Origin: JADJRG01 sp964474905
Lineage (GTDB): Bacteria > Myxococcota_A > Polyangia > Nannocystales > Nannocystaceae
DNA: 64,000 bases
NCBI GenBank assembly: GCA_964474905.1
Contig: CAYYUP010000024.1
Coordinates: 1 to 64,000, forward strand
Reading direction: 5' to 3'
Position 1 is the first letter of the stretch. Every line of letters starts with the position of its first letter. Made by a program: the position numbers and the translations under genes. Below are positions 17,684 through 26,990 of the stretch, piece after piece. The notes beneath the pieces are model-generated. The model worked only from the letters and a program-made list of their open reading frames with translations. It did no database searches and was not told the DNA's origin.

Positions 17684-19066
17684 TTAGGAGCCCGACCGCA
17701 GCCGTTGAACACGAGCCTTCAGAGACGACAGATGGCGCCAGATCCAGGCGCCCGTCAAGGCGTAGAACTCGAAGGCGAGGATGACGATAAAGGGGTCGTA
17801 GGGTCCCCGCAGACGCGCATCCCCAAAGAATAGTGCAGCCGTGAAGAGCAACGCCCAGAGATGAATCGCCAGGAGCCCGTGGCGTCCGGCGGTCTTGCGG
17901 CGAAAGACCGTGAACATGCCCAGGATCGCCGGCAAGGTCAGGTAGTAGAGGTGCTGCTTGCCCCACCATTTGGCGGTCTCGCGCCAGGCCCCGCGCCCCG
18001 AATCTGGCCACATCGTATTGTAGGCGACCAAGAGGATCGCGTTGATCGAGGTGTACTTGATCTGCCCCTTGAGGCCCCGCCGCTTCCAACACTCGCGGAG
18101 AAAACCCTTGAGTTTCTCTTTGTCGGCGATATAGCCCTTAAAATGGAGCTCTGGAGCGATCGCCGGGTCGAGCTTGACGAACGACTTTGGGTGTCTTTTG
18201 GCCCGGTTGTGCAGTTGGATCAGTGGCGGTGGACCAAACTTGATCGTCGACTTGCCCTTTGCCGTGATCATCTTCGCGTGGCAATGACCAAAGACCTGAT
18301 TAAAGGTGCCATTTTCGGAGATCAGGCCGCGGCGACCGGTGTGGTGCTGAACCCTCCACGAGGAAAACGCCAGCGTCATGGCCAGGGGCAGGCCGGCGTA
18401 GAGCAGATGGCGAAACTTTACCCGCGAGAACGCGGTCTTGCGATAGGCCAACCAGGCGAGGCCAAAGAGCGCGATCGACAACAGGATCTGCGGCCGCATG
18501 ATCGTCGCCAACGAAGCCGCGATGCCGGCCGCCAGGGCGTAACGGCTCTTGCCGCCCTCGACCAGCTTAAGCAGGTAGATCGTCGCCAATGTGCCGAAGA
18601 CGGCCATTGGGATCTCGCTGAGCATATAACCGCCGAGCGAGATCAGCGGGTAATCAAAGGCGAGGAAGAGGCCGACCAGCGGCGGCAGCCAGCGTCGCTT
18701 GGACACCAGAGCGGCGATTTTGTAGCTGAAGACGACGACCAGCGTGCCCATCACCGCGTAGCAAAAGGCGATCGCCGGGAAATTTTCTTTGCCGAAGATC
18801 GCCTTTAGGAGCGCTACCAGGTAGTGGGTCCCGTAGGGGAAAAACGCGTGATACTCGTGGGGCTTAAAGGGCGCAGCTAGAAACTGCTCGGCGCGGGTAT
18901 TGTAGCCGCGCATATCCGACCCGATGTAGTCACCGATCGGGTGAACCTCGAGGTTCCAGTGGAGGCGGATCACCAGCGCCACCACGCCGATCACGATGAG
19001 CCAACGATTGCGCCGGAGCCAACGGAGCCCGGCGTTCGGGGGAGATGAGGCGTTTTGCGAGGTCAC
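17684..19066 (-). CDS. GT39/ArnT-like membrane glycosyltransferase
   Basis: The ~460-aa polytopic protein has about ten hydrophobic helices and an N-terminal lumenal loop with the DMRGYNTRAE block. An acidic residue at the end of the first loop is typical of the PMT/ArnT (GT-C) superfamily, which moves sugars from polyprenyl phosphates onto acceptors at the periplasmic face. The central ~90 residues form a soluble insert. I prefer the GTG start at 19066, which has CAGGG about 9 nt upstream; the longer frame's TTG at 19156 falls inside a terminator-like hairpin. Donor and acceptor are unknown; the gene is not in an obvious polysaccharide cluster. Confidence 0.7.
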   Translation of the reverse strand: MTSQNASSPPNAGLRWLRRNRWLIVIGVVALVIRLHWNLEVHPIGDYIGSDMRGYNTRAEQFLAAPFKPHEYHAFFPYGTHYLVALLKAIFGKENFPAIAFCYAVMGTLVVVFSYKIAALVSKRRWLPPLVGLFLAFDYPLISLGGYMLSEIPMAVFGTLATIYLLKLVEGGKSRYALAAGIAASLATIMRPQILLSIALFGLAWLAYRKTAFSRVKFRHLLYAGLPLAMTLAFSSWRVQHHTGRRGLISENGTFNQVFGHCHAKMITAKGKSTIKFGPPPLIQLHNRAKRHPKSFVKLDPAIAPELHFKGYIADKEKLKGFLRECWKRRGLKGQIKYTSINAILLVAYNTMWPDSGRGAWRETAKWWGKQHLYYLTLPAILGMFTVFRRKTAGRHGLLAIHLWALLFTAALFFGDARLRGPYDPFIVILAFEFYALTGAWIWRHLSSLKARVQRLRSGS

Positions 19067-19156
19067 TGTGGCCCTGCGGGGGTCGGACAATAACAAAGGC
19101 GCGGCCCCGGGGGCGAGCGGTGAATGCCGCCGAGACCGAAGCCGCGAAATCAACAA

Positions 19157-19200
19157 GAGAGGGGCTCTAGCGGCGAATTTTAGCCACTTTCGCCCCTCTC
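19157..19200 (-). terminator. Hairpin after the beta-propeller lipoprotein gene
   Basis: A perfect 9-bp stem (GAGAGGGGC at 19157-19165, GCCCCTCTC at 19192-19200) has an internal smaller hairpin and lies 16 bp past the stop at 19217. On the minus strand it is followed by a modestly U-rich stretch. It is a plausible intrinsic terminator. Confidence 0.5.
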
Positions 19201-19216
19201 CACCGGGTCGCTCGCG

Positions 19217-21577
19217 CTACCAGTCGATCCACGCCTGATCGCTGAGGTCGGCGAGCGACGACGCCTTGAGGCCGCTCTCGGAGACCGTGTAGAGCAGGTC
19301 GCCGATCACCAGCGAGCGCCGCAGGCTGGGATTGCCGTCTTTCCACGGATCATTGGGGTCGGTCATGTGGGTGACCGTGCCGAGCGGCTCGATCCCGGCC
19401 TCGGGCGTGATCGTATAACCCGCCGCGCCCATGAACCAGGACTCCGTGCCCATCTCCTCATCCCAGCTGTAGGACTCGACCGGGAAGACCGTCAGATCGG
19501 TGGGCTCCCAGTTGAGGAACGCCTTGTGATTGAAGGCGACCTCGGTCCAGCCAAAGTCGCCCAAGGCGACCGAGTGAGTGCGGGTCGGCGCGTTGATATC
19601 CGAGACATCAAAGAGCGAGACCTGGACCCCGAGCAGCTGGCCCTCGTCGGTGCCGTCAAAGCCGACGCCGATCATGTGGTTCTCACCGAGCGGGTGCAGA
19701 TAGGCCGAATAGCCGTTGATCTTGAGTTCGCCAGCGACCTTTGGATTCTCGTGATCGCTGAGGTCGACGGTGTAGAGCGGATCGGTCTGGCGGAAGGTGA
19801 CGATATAGCCGACATCGCCGATATAACGCACCGACTTGATCTCCTCGCCCTTGCCGAGCTCACCGACCTGGCCGACCATCATCAGCTCGCCCTCCTCCTC
19901 GCGGAGCACGGTGACGAAGCTCTCGTTCGAGTCCCAATCCCAACTCTGCTGATCGGTGGTGGCCACCCGCAGATCGCCGCGCGATTCGTTCATCGCCCAC
20001 TGATTGAGGAGGCGCCCGCGGACCTCACCGGAGGCGGTATAGATCGCCTTTTCGCCGGCCGGGATCGCGAACTTGTGGAGGTAGGAGGTGAGCCCCGTCT
20101 CTTCTTCGTCGCCAGCGCGGAAGGAAATCGAAGAGGCATCGGGATCCTGGGCACCGCCCATATCACCACTGCCCCCACTGCTCGCGCTCTCGGTCACGGT
20201 GCCGATGCTGTCCATACCCGTGCCTTCGCTGGTGCCTTCGCTGGTACCTGCGCTAGTACTACTCGCACTCGTCGCGCTGGTGCTGCCCTCACCGGGGTCA
20301 CCGCCGTCGTCGACATCGCCGCCCTCCCAACCGGGGGACTGCCAACCTTCGCCACCGACCCAGGCCCGGGTCGAGATGTAGAGGTTCTCGGGAGAAGCGT
20401 AGACGATCGCCGCATCCGCAAAGAGACCGACGCTGCCCTCGGGCGTGAGCCCCTGCTCGAGATCGATGGTCAGCACCGAGGTCATTCTCAACCCGGAGTA
20501 GACACCCGCGTGCATCGTATCGACGCAGTCGAGAAGCAGGCCCTCGCTGATCACACCGCTACCGACATCCTCAAAGACAAAATGCGGCACCCAATTGTCG
20601 AGGGTCGAGGCATCGATAAGCTCGGCATTGTAGGCCTTGGCCTGCTCGACAAAACCCTGCCAGGCCTCGTTCCACGCCTCCTCAGTCTCGGGGTAATTCT
20701 CCCAACCGAGTTCGCTGTAAAAGAAGTCCCACGGCGACTTAAACGTGAGGCCTATCGGCGACGAGCGCAGGACCACCCGCGAAACACTATCGATGCGTCG
20801 AGCACTCAGGTAGTCGCCGCTGACATAGAGCTTGGCGACGATCTCGAGCTTGGCGGGATTCGAGATATCGATCTCGGTGATCCTGGTAATCGGTATCCAC
20901 GCGCCCTCGAGCCACGCCTTGACCTGATCCGGCAGATCGACCTGGGGCTCGATGCCTTCGTCACCTTCGCCTTCGTCCCCGCCTTCTCCCGGCTCGGGCT
21001 CGCCGTAATAATAGCCCTCGACCCTCTCGAAGAGCAGCACGCGATCCTCGTAGAGGAACATCTCGGAGCCGTAGGAGTACCCGCCAAGATCGAGCGACGC
21101 GGTCAGCAGTGGCGAGCCCTTGGTATCGATGTGATGGAGCTTGCCGTCGGCCAGAGCGACGATCCGATCGCCGTCGGTCTTGACCAGATCGGGCTCATCC
21201 ACGCCGACCTCCTGCACATTGGTATCGGAGTAGTCGACACCCGGCTGGGGGCCGCCATCGCCTCCACCGGTCTCTCCTTCACCGGCCCCATCGCCGCCGT
21301 CTTCGAAATTACCGCCCTCATCGATCCAGTCGCCCTCGCCGTAGAGCGAACCGTACTCGTCGAGCGACTCGGTGGCGTGCTGCTTGGCGTAGCTGAGCAA
21401 GTCATCGCAGGAGTCAAAGTTGTAGAGAACCCGAGGCACCGGCGTCTCTTTGGGCGGGTCGCGGGTGAGCACACAGCCGCTCGCGAACGAACCGCTGATG
21501 AGCGCCAGGAGCGACAGCGAGAGGAGACGAGAGGAGGTGTTTGTGTTCAAAAATTTAAGCTTAGAAGAGATAGACAT
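19217..21577 (-). CDS. Secreted beta-propeller-domain lipoprotein
   Basis: The ~786-aa protein has a lipoprotein signal (lipobox ASGC, Cys35) and the opening signature of the Beta_propel family (PF09826-like): TNVQEVGVDEPDLVKTDGDR, followed by repeated strands of the type V.L..G....D.SDP. A Gly/Asp/Glu-rich spacer (~75-115) precedes the domain, and a Ser/Thr-rich loop (TSATSASSTSAGTSEGT) is inserted near residue 430, as in other lipoproteins of this window. The ATG at 21577 is chosen because GAGGAG lies 9 nt upstream; the frame is open to 21649. It is probably lipid-anchored outside the cytoplasm. Function of the family is poorly known; some members come with metallopeptidases. Confidence 0.82.
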   Translation of the reverse strand: MSISSKLKFLNTNTSSRLLSLSLLALISGSFASGCVLTRDPPKETPVPRVLYNFDSCDDLLSYAKQHATESLDEYGSLYGEGDWIDEGGNFEDGGDGAGEGETGGGDGGPQPGVDYSDTNVQEVGVDEPDLVKTDGDRIVALADGKLHHIDTKGSPLLTASLDLGGYSYGSEMFLYEDRVLLFERVEGYYYGEPEPGEGGDEGEGDEGIEPQVDLPDQVKAWLEGAWIPITRITEIDISNPAKLEIVAKLYVSGDYLSARRIDSVSRVVLRSSPIGLTFKSPWDFFYSELGWENYPETEEAWNEAWQGFVEQAKAYNAELIDASTLDNWVPHFVFEDVGSGVISEGLLLDCVDTMHAGVYSGLRMTSVLTIDLEQGLTPEGSVGLFADAAIVYASPENLYISTRAWVGGEGWQSPGWEGGDVDDGGDPGEGSTSATSASSTSAGTSEGTSEGTGMDSIGTVTESASSGGSGDMGGAQDPDASSISFRAGDEEETGLTSYLHKFAIPAGEKAIYTASGEVRGRLLNQWAMNESRGDLRVATTDQQSWDWDSNESFVTVLREEEGELMMVGQVGELGKGEEIKSVRYIGDVGYIVTFRQTDPLYTVDLSDHENPKVAGELKINGYSAYLHPLGENHMIGVGFDGTDEGQLLGVQVSLFDVSDINAPTRTHSVALGDFGWTEVAFNHKAFLNWEPTDLTVFPVESYSWDEEMGTESWFMGAAGYTITPEAGIEPLGTVTHMTDPNDPWKDGNPSLRRSLVIGDLLYTVSESGLKASSLADLSDQAWIDW

Positions 21578-22008
21578 CGTGCTTTGCTCCTCGGCGCGAA
21601 GCAGCGCCGGGTCGGGTCGTGCCAAGTTGAATAGCAATCTGCATGCCAAGTATCCGAGTCCCGCGCGAGCGCAAAGGCTTCGGCCAAAATACCCGAAAAA
21701 CGGCGTTCTATGGCATTTCTGAGGGCGGCCGCAGAACCGGGACGAACAGCGACCTGCCGATTTTGAGACTCGTGACCCCTCACACGACCCGCCTGTCAGG
21801 ACGACCCTGTCAGCGCAAGCACATCGATCAGCCCATCACCTTGCGCTCCGTCAGACGAGCCGACCGGGAATTGGACCGAAATACGCGGGCGCCGACACGG
21901 CGCCGCGTGCACACAACTCCAGCACAACGCAACTCCACCGCTCCGTCACGACGCAACGCGAGTGTGTTGATTGTGAACGGTCCTTATGGAGCGGACGGGA
22001 AAAGGGCA
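21578..22008. other. Intergenic region left of the inverted-repeat cassette
   Basis: About 430 bp with no gene that I can support. It should contain the beta-propeller promoter on the right-hand side of 21577. A 134-codon plus-strand ORF (21643-22047) is basic, low in hydrophobic residues and runs into the repeat, so I read it as noise. Confidence 0.4.
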
Positions 22009-22268
22009 GGCGTGCGGAGGCTGAGGCGCTTTGCGATTCAACTCTAGGATGTAAGCCGTGAGCGGCGGGGAGCATCGGAGGCCGTGGCGAAGGCCGAACG
22101 AGAAGGGCCCCACTCTTTCAGACAGGTCGGAACGCGCATCGCCCCCTAAAGGGGCCGATGCACGTCCTAGACTCATTCGCGGGGCCCTTCCCGCCCGACC
22201 CTGCAAGACGTCCTCCAAGCTGGGTGAAAGGAGCCGGCGAGTGGGGGCTGAGGCGGTTTTCGGAGGTC
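22009..22268 (+). repeat. Structured inverted repeat, copy 1 (left of cassette A)
   Basis: The central ~170 bp match copy 2 with about one difference; the edges diverge more. It folds on itself: an outer stem GAAGGGCCCC/GGGGCCCTTC (about 22102-22111 and 22180-22189), an inner hairpin of 11 bp with one mismatch around 22135-22160 (GCATCG..CCCC / GGGG..CGATGC, loop TAAA), and GGAGG/CCTCC pairing further out. Its two ends carry a similar ~20-bp motif (GGCTGAGGCG followed by a T run and CGG). Confidence 0.9.
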
Positions 22269-22340
22269 CCAAAGATCGGTCCGAAGTTGATCGGGGCAAG
22301 TTGATGCGGCCTACGCCACGGCAAGACGCTCTCGAACTCC

Positions 22341-22356
22341 ATCCTCCGAGGAGGAT
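22341..22356. promoter_or_regulatory. Short perfect inverted repeat before the ATPase gene
   Basis: ATCCTCC and GGAGGAT are separated by 2 nt, 51 bp upstream of the ATG at 22407. It could be an operator, for instance for the MarR-type domain encoded at the end of the next gene, but no evidence beyond symmetry and position supports this. Confidence 0.25.
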
Positions 22357-22406
22357 CTGAGCCGCGTTGTTGCAGCCTCTAAGGGGCTCGGCGATGATGC
22401 CCGGGC

Positions 22407-23657
22407 ATGCCCTTCCTCACCTACCTCGACCCGGCGAGCGTGGAGCCACGAGACCTCGTCAATCGCACGCAGATCGTGCAGTGGCTCCGCAACAACCTGG
22501 ACAGCTTCCTCCTTTCAGAGGACAAATCCCGTGGGCGTTCCGTGGCGATCATCGGTGAACGCGGCATCGGCAAGTCGATGGTGATGCAGAGCGTGATCAG
22601 CGAGCTTCGCCACGTGCACTCTGCGACAACGCTGATTTTAACAGTCGACTGTCGCAACTGCGCCTCGCAACGCCGGGTCTACTACGAGATCGCCCGTCAA
22701 GCAGTCAACCAAATCGGACCCCGACTCGACGCGCCGATGCTCGACACGGCCCGAATTCTCGAGACCATCGCCGCCCAAGACGAAGTCCGCCGCAGCGTGC
22801 TCGCGGAGCGAGTCACCGAGTACAAAAGCGCGATCAAGCTGACGGGAAAACGCAACTTCTTGGGGCTCATCGGCACAGCTTTTGATATCAAGCTCGAGCG
22901 ATCCAAGCGAAGTCGCGAGCAGCTCGAGGGATCCATCCTCTTCGACGGAACGCGGCTCCGCGAGGCGATTATCGCCTTCTTCGCAGACCTGCGCGCACAC
23001 GCAAAGCTCGATGTCATCGTCGTACTCGACAACCTCGACGAACTGCGTCACGAAGCCATCATCGACAGCGATGTTCGCACCTGGCTGAGCGGTGAAATCG
23101 ACGGTCTTCTTGACCTTGTCCGCGCCCCGATAGGCTTCGTGGTCACCGCACGGACCTACTTCGCGGGCAGCCTAAACCGACAAATCGATAATACAAAGGT
23201 GCTTCATCGACTCACTACAGATGAGCACATCGCGATCATTCAACATCGGCTACAGCGAGAACCTGAAGCAGTGCAAAGCGCCTTCAACAACCCCGAGAGC
23301 GAACACTGCACCAAAATCCTCGCCACGCGCGCGCACACTCCACTATCGCTGCTTTCATGGTTTCGCTACCTCGCGGAAAATGAGCAACACTGCGACGAAC
23401 ACCCCCTTACAAGCCTCCACGCACTCCTGATCGATCGCCACGCAAATATCAAATCAACGGTCATCAAAGCCGTGGTCCAAGCCTTCGGCGGAAAACCCTA
23501 CGAGCCGGTCTCCAGCGAGGCGCTCCAGGCGGCCTGCGGGCAAAAAAACGCGATCTACAAACAGCTCCTGCGCTCGCAGATCGTGCTGCCTGTCGACTTT
23601 TGGGATCCCTACGAATTCACATTGGCGCCCGAGCTGCATTTCATGCTCGAAGCCTAA
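22407..23657 (+). CDS. AAA/STAND-like P-loop ATPase, first gene of the cassette
   Basis: The 416-aa protein has Walker A GERGIGKS at about residues 50-57, Walker B VIVVLDNLDEL at about 202-213, and a sensor-like strand with Arg (FVVTARTYF, ~235). The ~150 C-terminal residues are helical with a winged-helix look (KAVVQAFGGKPYEPVSSEALQAACG). The order fits the Orc/Cdc6-like or STAND branch of AAA proteins. The Walker B has both acidic residues, so it is probably an active NTPase. No nuclease, membrane or known effector domain is seen. It is 40 bp upstream of the 1060-aa gene in the same orientation. Such ATPases often act as switches in immunity or DNA processing; which applies here is unknown. 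Confidence 0.75.
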   Translation: MPFLTYLDPASVEPRDLVNRTQIVQWLRNNLDSFLLSEDKSRGRSVAIIGERGIGKSMVMQSVISELRHVHSATTLILTVDCRNCASQRRVYYEIARQAVNQIGPRLDAPMLDTARILETIAAQDEVRRSVLAERVTEYKSAIKLTGKRNFLGLIGTAFDIKLERSKRSREQLEGSILFDGTRLREAIIAFFADLRAHAKLDVIVVLDNLDELRHEAIIDSDVRTWLSGEIDGLLDLVRAPIGFVVTARTYFAGSLNRQIDNTKVLHRLTTDEHIAIIQHRLQREPEAVQSAFNNPESEHCTKILATRAHTPLSLLSWFRYLAENEQHCDEHPLTSLHALLIDRHANIKSTVIKAVVQAFGGKPYEPVSSEALQAACGQKNAIYKQLLRSQIVLPVDFWDPYEFTLAPELHFMLEA

Positions 23658-23697
23658 CCATTATCATTAAACATCACTGTACTCATAAGACCAAACG

Positions 23698-26600
23698 ATG
23701 CGGCTCCGCCTCACACGATTTGACGGCCTCCACCTGACGCTCGACCCAGGCTGGTACGAGCTGCCCTCGCACCTGCCGGTCGATGAACGGCGGCGCCTTC
23801 TCGACTTGATCGTCGCTGCAACCCCCGAGGCCCGGGTCCTGGTCGAATACTCTTGGCGCGAGTTTGAGGCGCTAAAGACACAGCTAACCCCAAGCAGCGT
23901 CGTGCACGTCAGCCTGCCCCGAGAGCACGAAGAATACGCCCGGCGCACGGGCCTGCCCCCGGTCAAACCTCGCCTCGGATTTTTCACGGTAGAAAGCCCG
24001 GGTCGCTGGCCCGAAGTCGCTTGGGACGAACTCCTGGTCAAGAGCAAACTCGCCTCCTGGCTGCGACGAAACCTGCGATCGCCCGAGCACCCCTTGGCCG
24101 CTCTCGACATTCAATCGCTGCCGATAAACAAGCTCAGCGCCGCCACCTGCGAGCCCATCGAGCTGCTCGTACTGGTCGAGATGACGGTCGCATTCGGCGG
24201 CCAGCAGCACACTCGAAACGGCAGTATCGACTGGGATCGCTGCGCTGGCTGGAGCATCGGCCGACGCCTAGCCAACCGTCTCGCCGACGCCGCAAAACCA
24301 CTGCGAGCCAGCCTAGCCGCCTTGATCACCGACGCCCTGGACGGCGAGCTGCCTCCGCTCGTCGACGGGCCGCAGCTCCGCGAACTCGTACGCCTTGGGC
24401 TCGCCCACGTCAGCGAAGGCGACGCCCTCCTGGTCCCACTCGCCCGCCTCGCCGCAGATCCGGCCGTCGCTGAAATCCTGGCCCTCGAAGGAATCTCTGC
24501 TGATTTTTCTTCCGATTCTTCCGATCCTTTTTCTGTGGAGCCAGAAAGTGCTGATACTCCGGCGGAGATCGGCGGCCCTCGACGAGCATCTGTACTACTC
24601 GGGCCAACAACTCGGCGGCAGGTGCAGCGCGAAGACAGAGATGAGAAGGGAGAGTCGGAGAGCTTCGAAGAGTTTGCGCAAGCTGATCAGTTATCCCGAC
24701 CCGATCAAACTGCACAGTCAACGCGGTCCATACGACCTGTACAGTCTAGCTCGTCTGTTCCAACAACATCGAGTGAGCAGCCCGAATCGCTTGAGCCTCT
24801 TGAACCCCCCGGAAAGTCTCGACAGTACGAGAGCATAGAAAAAACCGCTGCCCCTCCGGCACCTCGGATAGCGCGACGCGAATCCCCCTCCTCGCGCACG
24901 AGAGCAACGGCGTACAGCGGGTCCCACCGCGTCCGGGCCCAAAGCCCACGCGACGGAGTCATCGCCTTCAACCCGAGGCTTTCGATCAACCACAAAGACC
25001 CTTGGTTCGTCGATCTGCGGCCCTACTCACGCCCCCTGCGCGCGTTCACAACGCATCTCAACTTACTACTCACCGACGATCGTGCACGGATCGCGATCCT
25101 CCAGCGGGCGCAGAGCGGCGCAAGCACGCTGGTACAACACAACCTCGCCACTGCGAGCACTCATGGCATCGTCGTCATCACCGTCGGCGGCCTGCGGCCC
25201 CGGATCGCAGACCTACATTTTGCCGACATCTTGCTCGCGGCTCTTCGCTCTGTACTCGAGTGGACAGATGACACTGCGATTTTCTTCGACTCTGCTGATT
25301 CTAAAAATGCGGACAATGTAGTCGCGCTGCCGGAGTCGATGCTCGCAGAGATCCGCGGATGGTTTAGTGAGATTATCCCAGATCAGTCAACTCGCGATTA
25401 TATATTATCCGGGTCGAGTATCGCAGAGAAAGTAAGCGTGCAATCCCTGCTCACGCTCATTCGCCGGCTAGAGAACACCGGCGACGATCACCCCATCACA
25501 ACAGCTCTACGAAGCCGCTCTGATGAGCTTCTAGGGCGGCTGTGCGGACTTATCGATATACTTCAGGACCTGCTCGCCAGTCGCAGTTCACGCCTGTGCT
25601 TGCATTTTCAATCGCTCGAGCTACTAGATGACCCAAAGAGCATCGACTCTGCCCTGCTCGCGCGCTCTGAAGACCTGGCCCGCTTGCCCTGCCAGCTTGT
25701 ATTTAACCTCAGTCTTGCCGCTCGCTATCTGCCCGCCGGGGAGCCTGCGAATTCGGTGTTCGCCACCACAACGTATCCAGAGGCCTCTGCTCTCGCGCTT
25801 GCTGAATCGAGAAAACACTCCGGCGTAATCACCGAGACGACCTCGACAGATCTGGACCCAGCCACCCAGACCAACGCGATCGCGCAAGCGCTGCTCAATG
25901 CACGCGCGGATCTCACCGCAATTTTTGATGATGTTGCTACCCGAGTCGCCGAGTTGGCCGACGCGACTGGCGGTTCGGCGGGACAGCTCTTCGCGCTCGC
26001 GCAACGAGCCTGTGAGATCGCCGCGGCAAGATCAGGCAATTTCGTCGATCGAGCTGCCGTCGAGGAGGCGATTGGCGAGCTAACCACGACATTGCGAAAT
26101 GCGGTCCCCGAGGGAGGTTGGCACAGGCTAGCGATCCTCGCTGACGGCGGAGGCCTCGGAGTCGGCGACTTTTGGGTACTGCGTGCAAATTTGTTGATCC
26201 CCCATGCATTCGTCGACGATCACCCGGACGAAATCGACACGACAACTGACGACCATGCCGGTTGGATCGTGCACCCGCAGCTCACGGCTTCTCCGCTCTT
26301 CATTGCCGCACAACTGGCAGAAGAAGCCTCTCGCACCCTCGCTGCTGGCGATTTCTTCGGTGCCCGCGAGCGAGTCCTCGCCATTCAAAAGCGTATCCTC
26401 GGCCCCGAACACCCCGATACTCTGGGCACTCTCCAGAACCTCGCCAGCACCCTCAAACAGCAGCGGATTACAGGTGAAAGCGCCGCGTATCGCTTGCGCG
26501 TGATCAACCGGGCGATCACTAGGATTTATGACGAGGCGTTGCGTCCCCACGGGATTCGCATCGCCCAGCTCAACACCATGGTCGTGGTGATGGATAGCGA

Positions 26601-26880
26601 TGGCATCACCCCTAACGAGCTCTCGCAGCGCATGCACATGGATACGTCGACGATCTCTCGCAACGTCGAGAGGATGATCCAGAACGGCTGGCTCGAGCTG
26701 CAGAGCCTCGAGGATGCGAGGTCACACGAAATCCACATCACGACCAAGGGCAGGCGCCTGCTCCGAGAGGCCGCGCCGGCGTGGAAGCATGCCGAGGACA
26801 GAACCTCAAAGATTCTCGGCGTCAAGGTAATGCGCTCGCTGTGGCGGGCGATCGACCGGATCGAGTCCGCGGCCTCCTGA
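23698..26880 (+). CDS. 1060-aa protein: unknown N-domain, degenerate ATPase, TPR, MarR domain
   Basis: Four parts are visible. Residues 1-265 form a globular domain I do not recognise. Residues ~265-420 are a Ser/Glu/Pro-rich linker. Residues ~430-870 look like a degraded copy of the fold of the upstream ATPase: the P-loop place reads QRAQSGAST (~468-476), lacking the Lys, and the Walker B place reads LCLHFQSLELLDD (~632-645), with Q for the first Asp; a following LVFNLSLAARYL mirrors FVVTARTYF of the partner. Residues ~875-920 hold one tetratricopeptide-type repeat (RILGPEHPDTLGTLQNLAST). Residues ~927-1060 are a MarR-type winged helix (ITPNELSQRMHMDTSTISRN). It is probably a DNA-binding regulator or adaptor working with the ATPase. 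Confidence 0.7.
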   Translation: MRLRLTRFDGLHLTLDPGWYELPSHLPVDERRRLLDLIVAATPEARVLVEYSWREFEALKTQLTPSSVVHVSLPREHEEYARRTGLPPVKPRLGFFTVESPGRWPEVAWDELLVKSKLASWLRRNLRSPEHPLAALDIQSLPINKLSAATCEPIELLVLVEMTVAFGGQQHTRNGSIDWDRCAGWSIGRRLANRLADAAKPLRASLAALITDALDGELPPLVDGPQLRELVRLGLAHVSEGDALLVPLARLAADPAVAEILALEGISADFSSDSSDPFSVEPESADTPAEIGGPRRASVLLGPTTRRQVQREDRDEKGESESFEEFAQADQLSRPDQTAQSTRSIRPVQSSSSVPTTSSEQPESLEPLEPPGKSRQYESIEKTAAPPAPRIARRESPSSRTRATAYSGSHRVRAQSPRDGVIAFNPRLSINHKDPWFVDLRPYSRPLRAFTTHLNLLLTDDRARIAILQRAQSGASTLVQHNLATASTHGIVVITVGGLRPRIADLHFADILLAALRSVLEWTDDTAIFFDSADSKNADNVVALPESMLAEIRGWFSEIIPDQSTRDYILSGSSIAEKVSVQSLLTLIRRLENTGDDHPITTALRSRSDELLGRLCGLIDILQDLLASRSSRLCLHFQSLELLDDPKSIDSALLARSEDLARLPCQLVFNLSLAARYLPAGEPANSVFATTTYPEASALALAESRKHSGVITETTSTDLDPATQTNAIAQALLNARADLTAIFDDVATRVAELADATGGSAGQLFALAQRACEIAAARSGNFVDRAAVEEAIGELTTTLRNAVPEGGWHRLAILADGGGLGVGDFWVLRANLLIPHAFVDDHPDEIDTTTDDHAGWIVHPQLTASPLFIAAQLAEEASRTLAAGDFFGARERVLAIQKRILGPEHPDTLGTLQNLASTLKQQRITGESAAYRLRVINRAITRIYDEALRPHGIRIAQLNTMVVVMDSDGITPNELSQRMHMDTSTISRNVERMIQNGWLELQSLEDARSHEIHITTKGRRLLREAAPAWKHAEDRTSKILGVKVMRSLWRAIDRIESAAS

Positions 26881-26904
26881 GCTACGCAGGCAAGGCGAAG
26901 ATCT

Positions 26905-26937
26905 CCTGCCATCGTAGGCTTCCGGGTCGATGGCAGG
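26905..26937 (+). terminator. Hairpin after the cassette genes
   Basis: A 10-bp perfect stem (CCTGCCATCG at 26905-26914, CGATGGCAGG at 26928-26937) with a 13-nt loop lies 24 bp after the stop of the 1060-aa gene. No T run follows, so termination is only possible. Confidence 0.4.
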
Positions 26938-26990
26938 GCGGAGTTAAGGGCCTTGCGGAGTTCGGGCTTCGGCGTTCTCCTGGGGTTGGC

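Noticed and set aside
19367..21634. 755-codon plus-strand ORF across the beta-propeller gene
   Set aside because: It is antisense to a gene with a signal peptide, good ribosome binding site and family motifs; the predicted protein has no hydrophobic core pattern and is a by-product of high-GC codon use.
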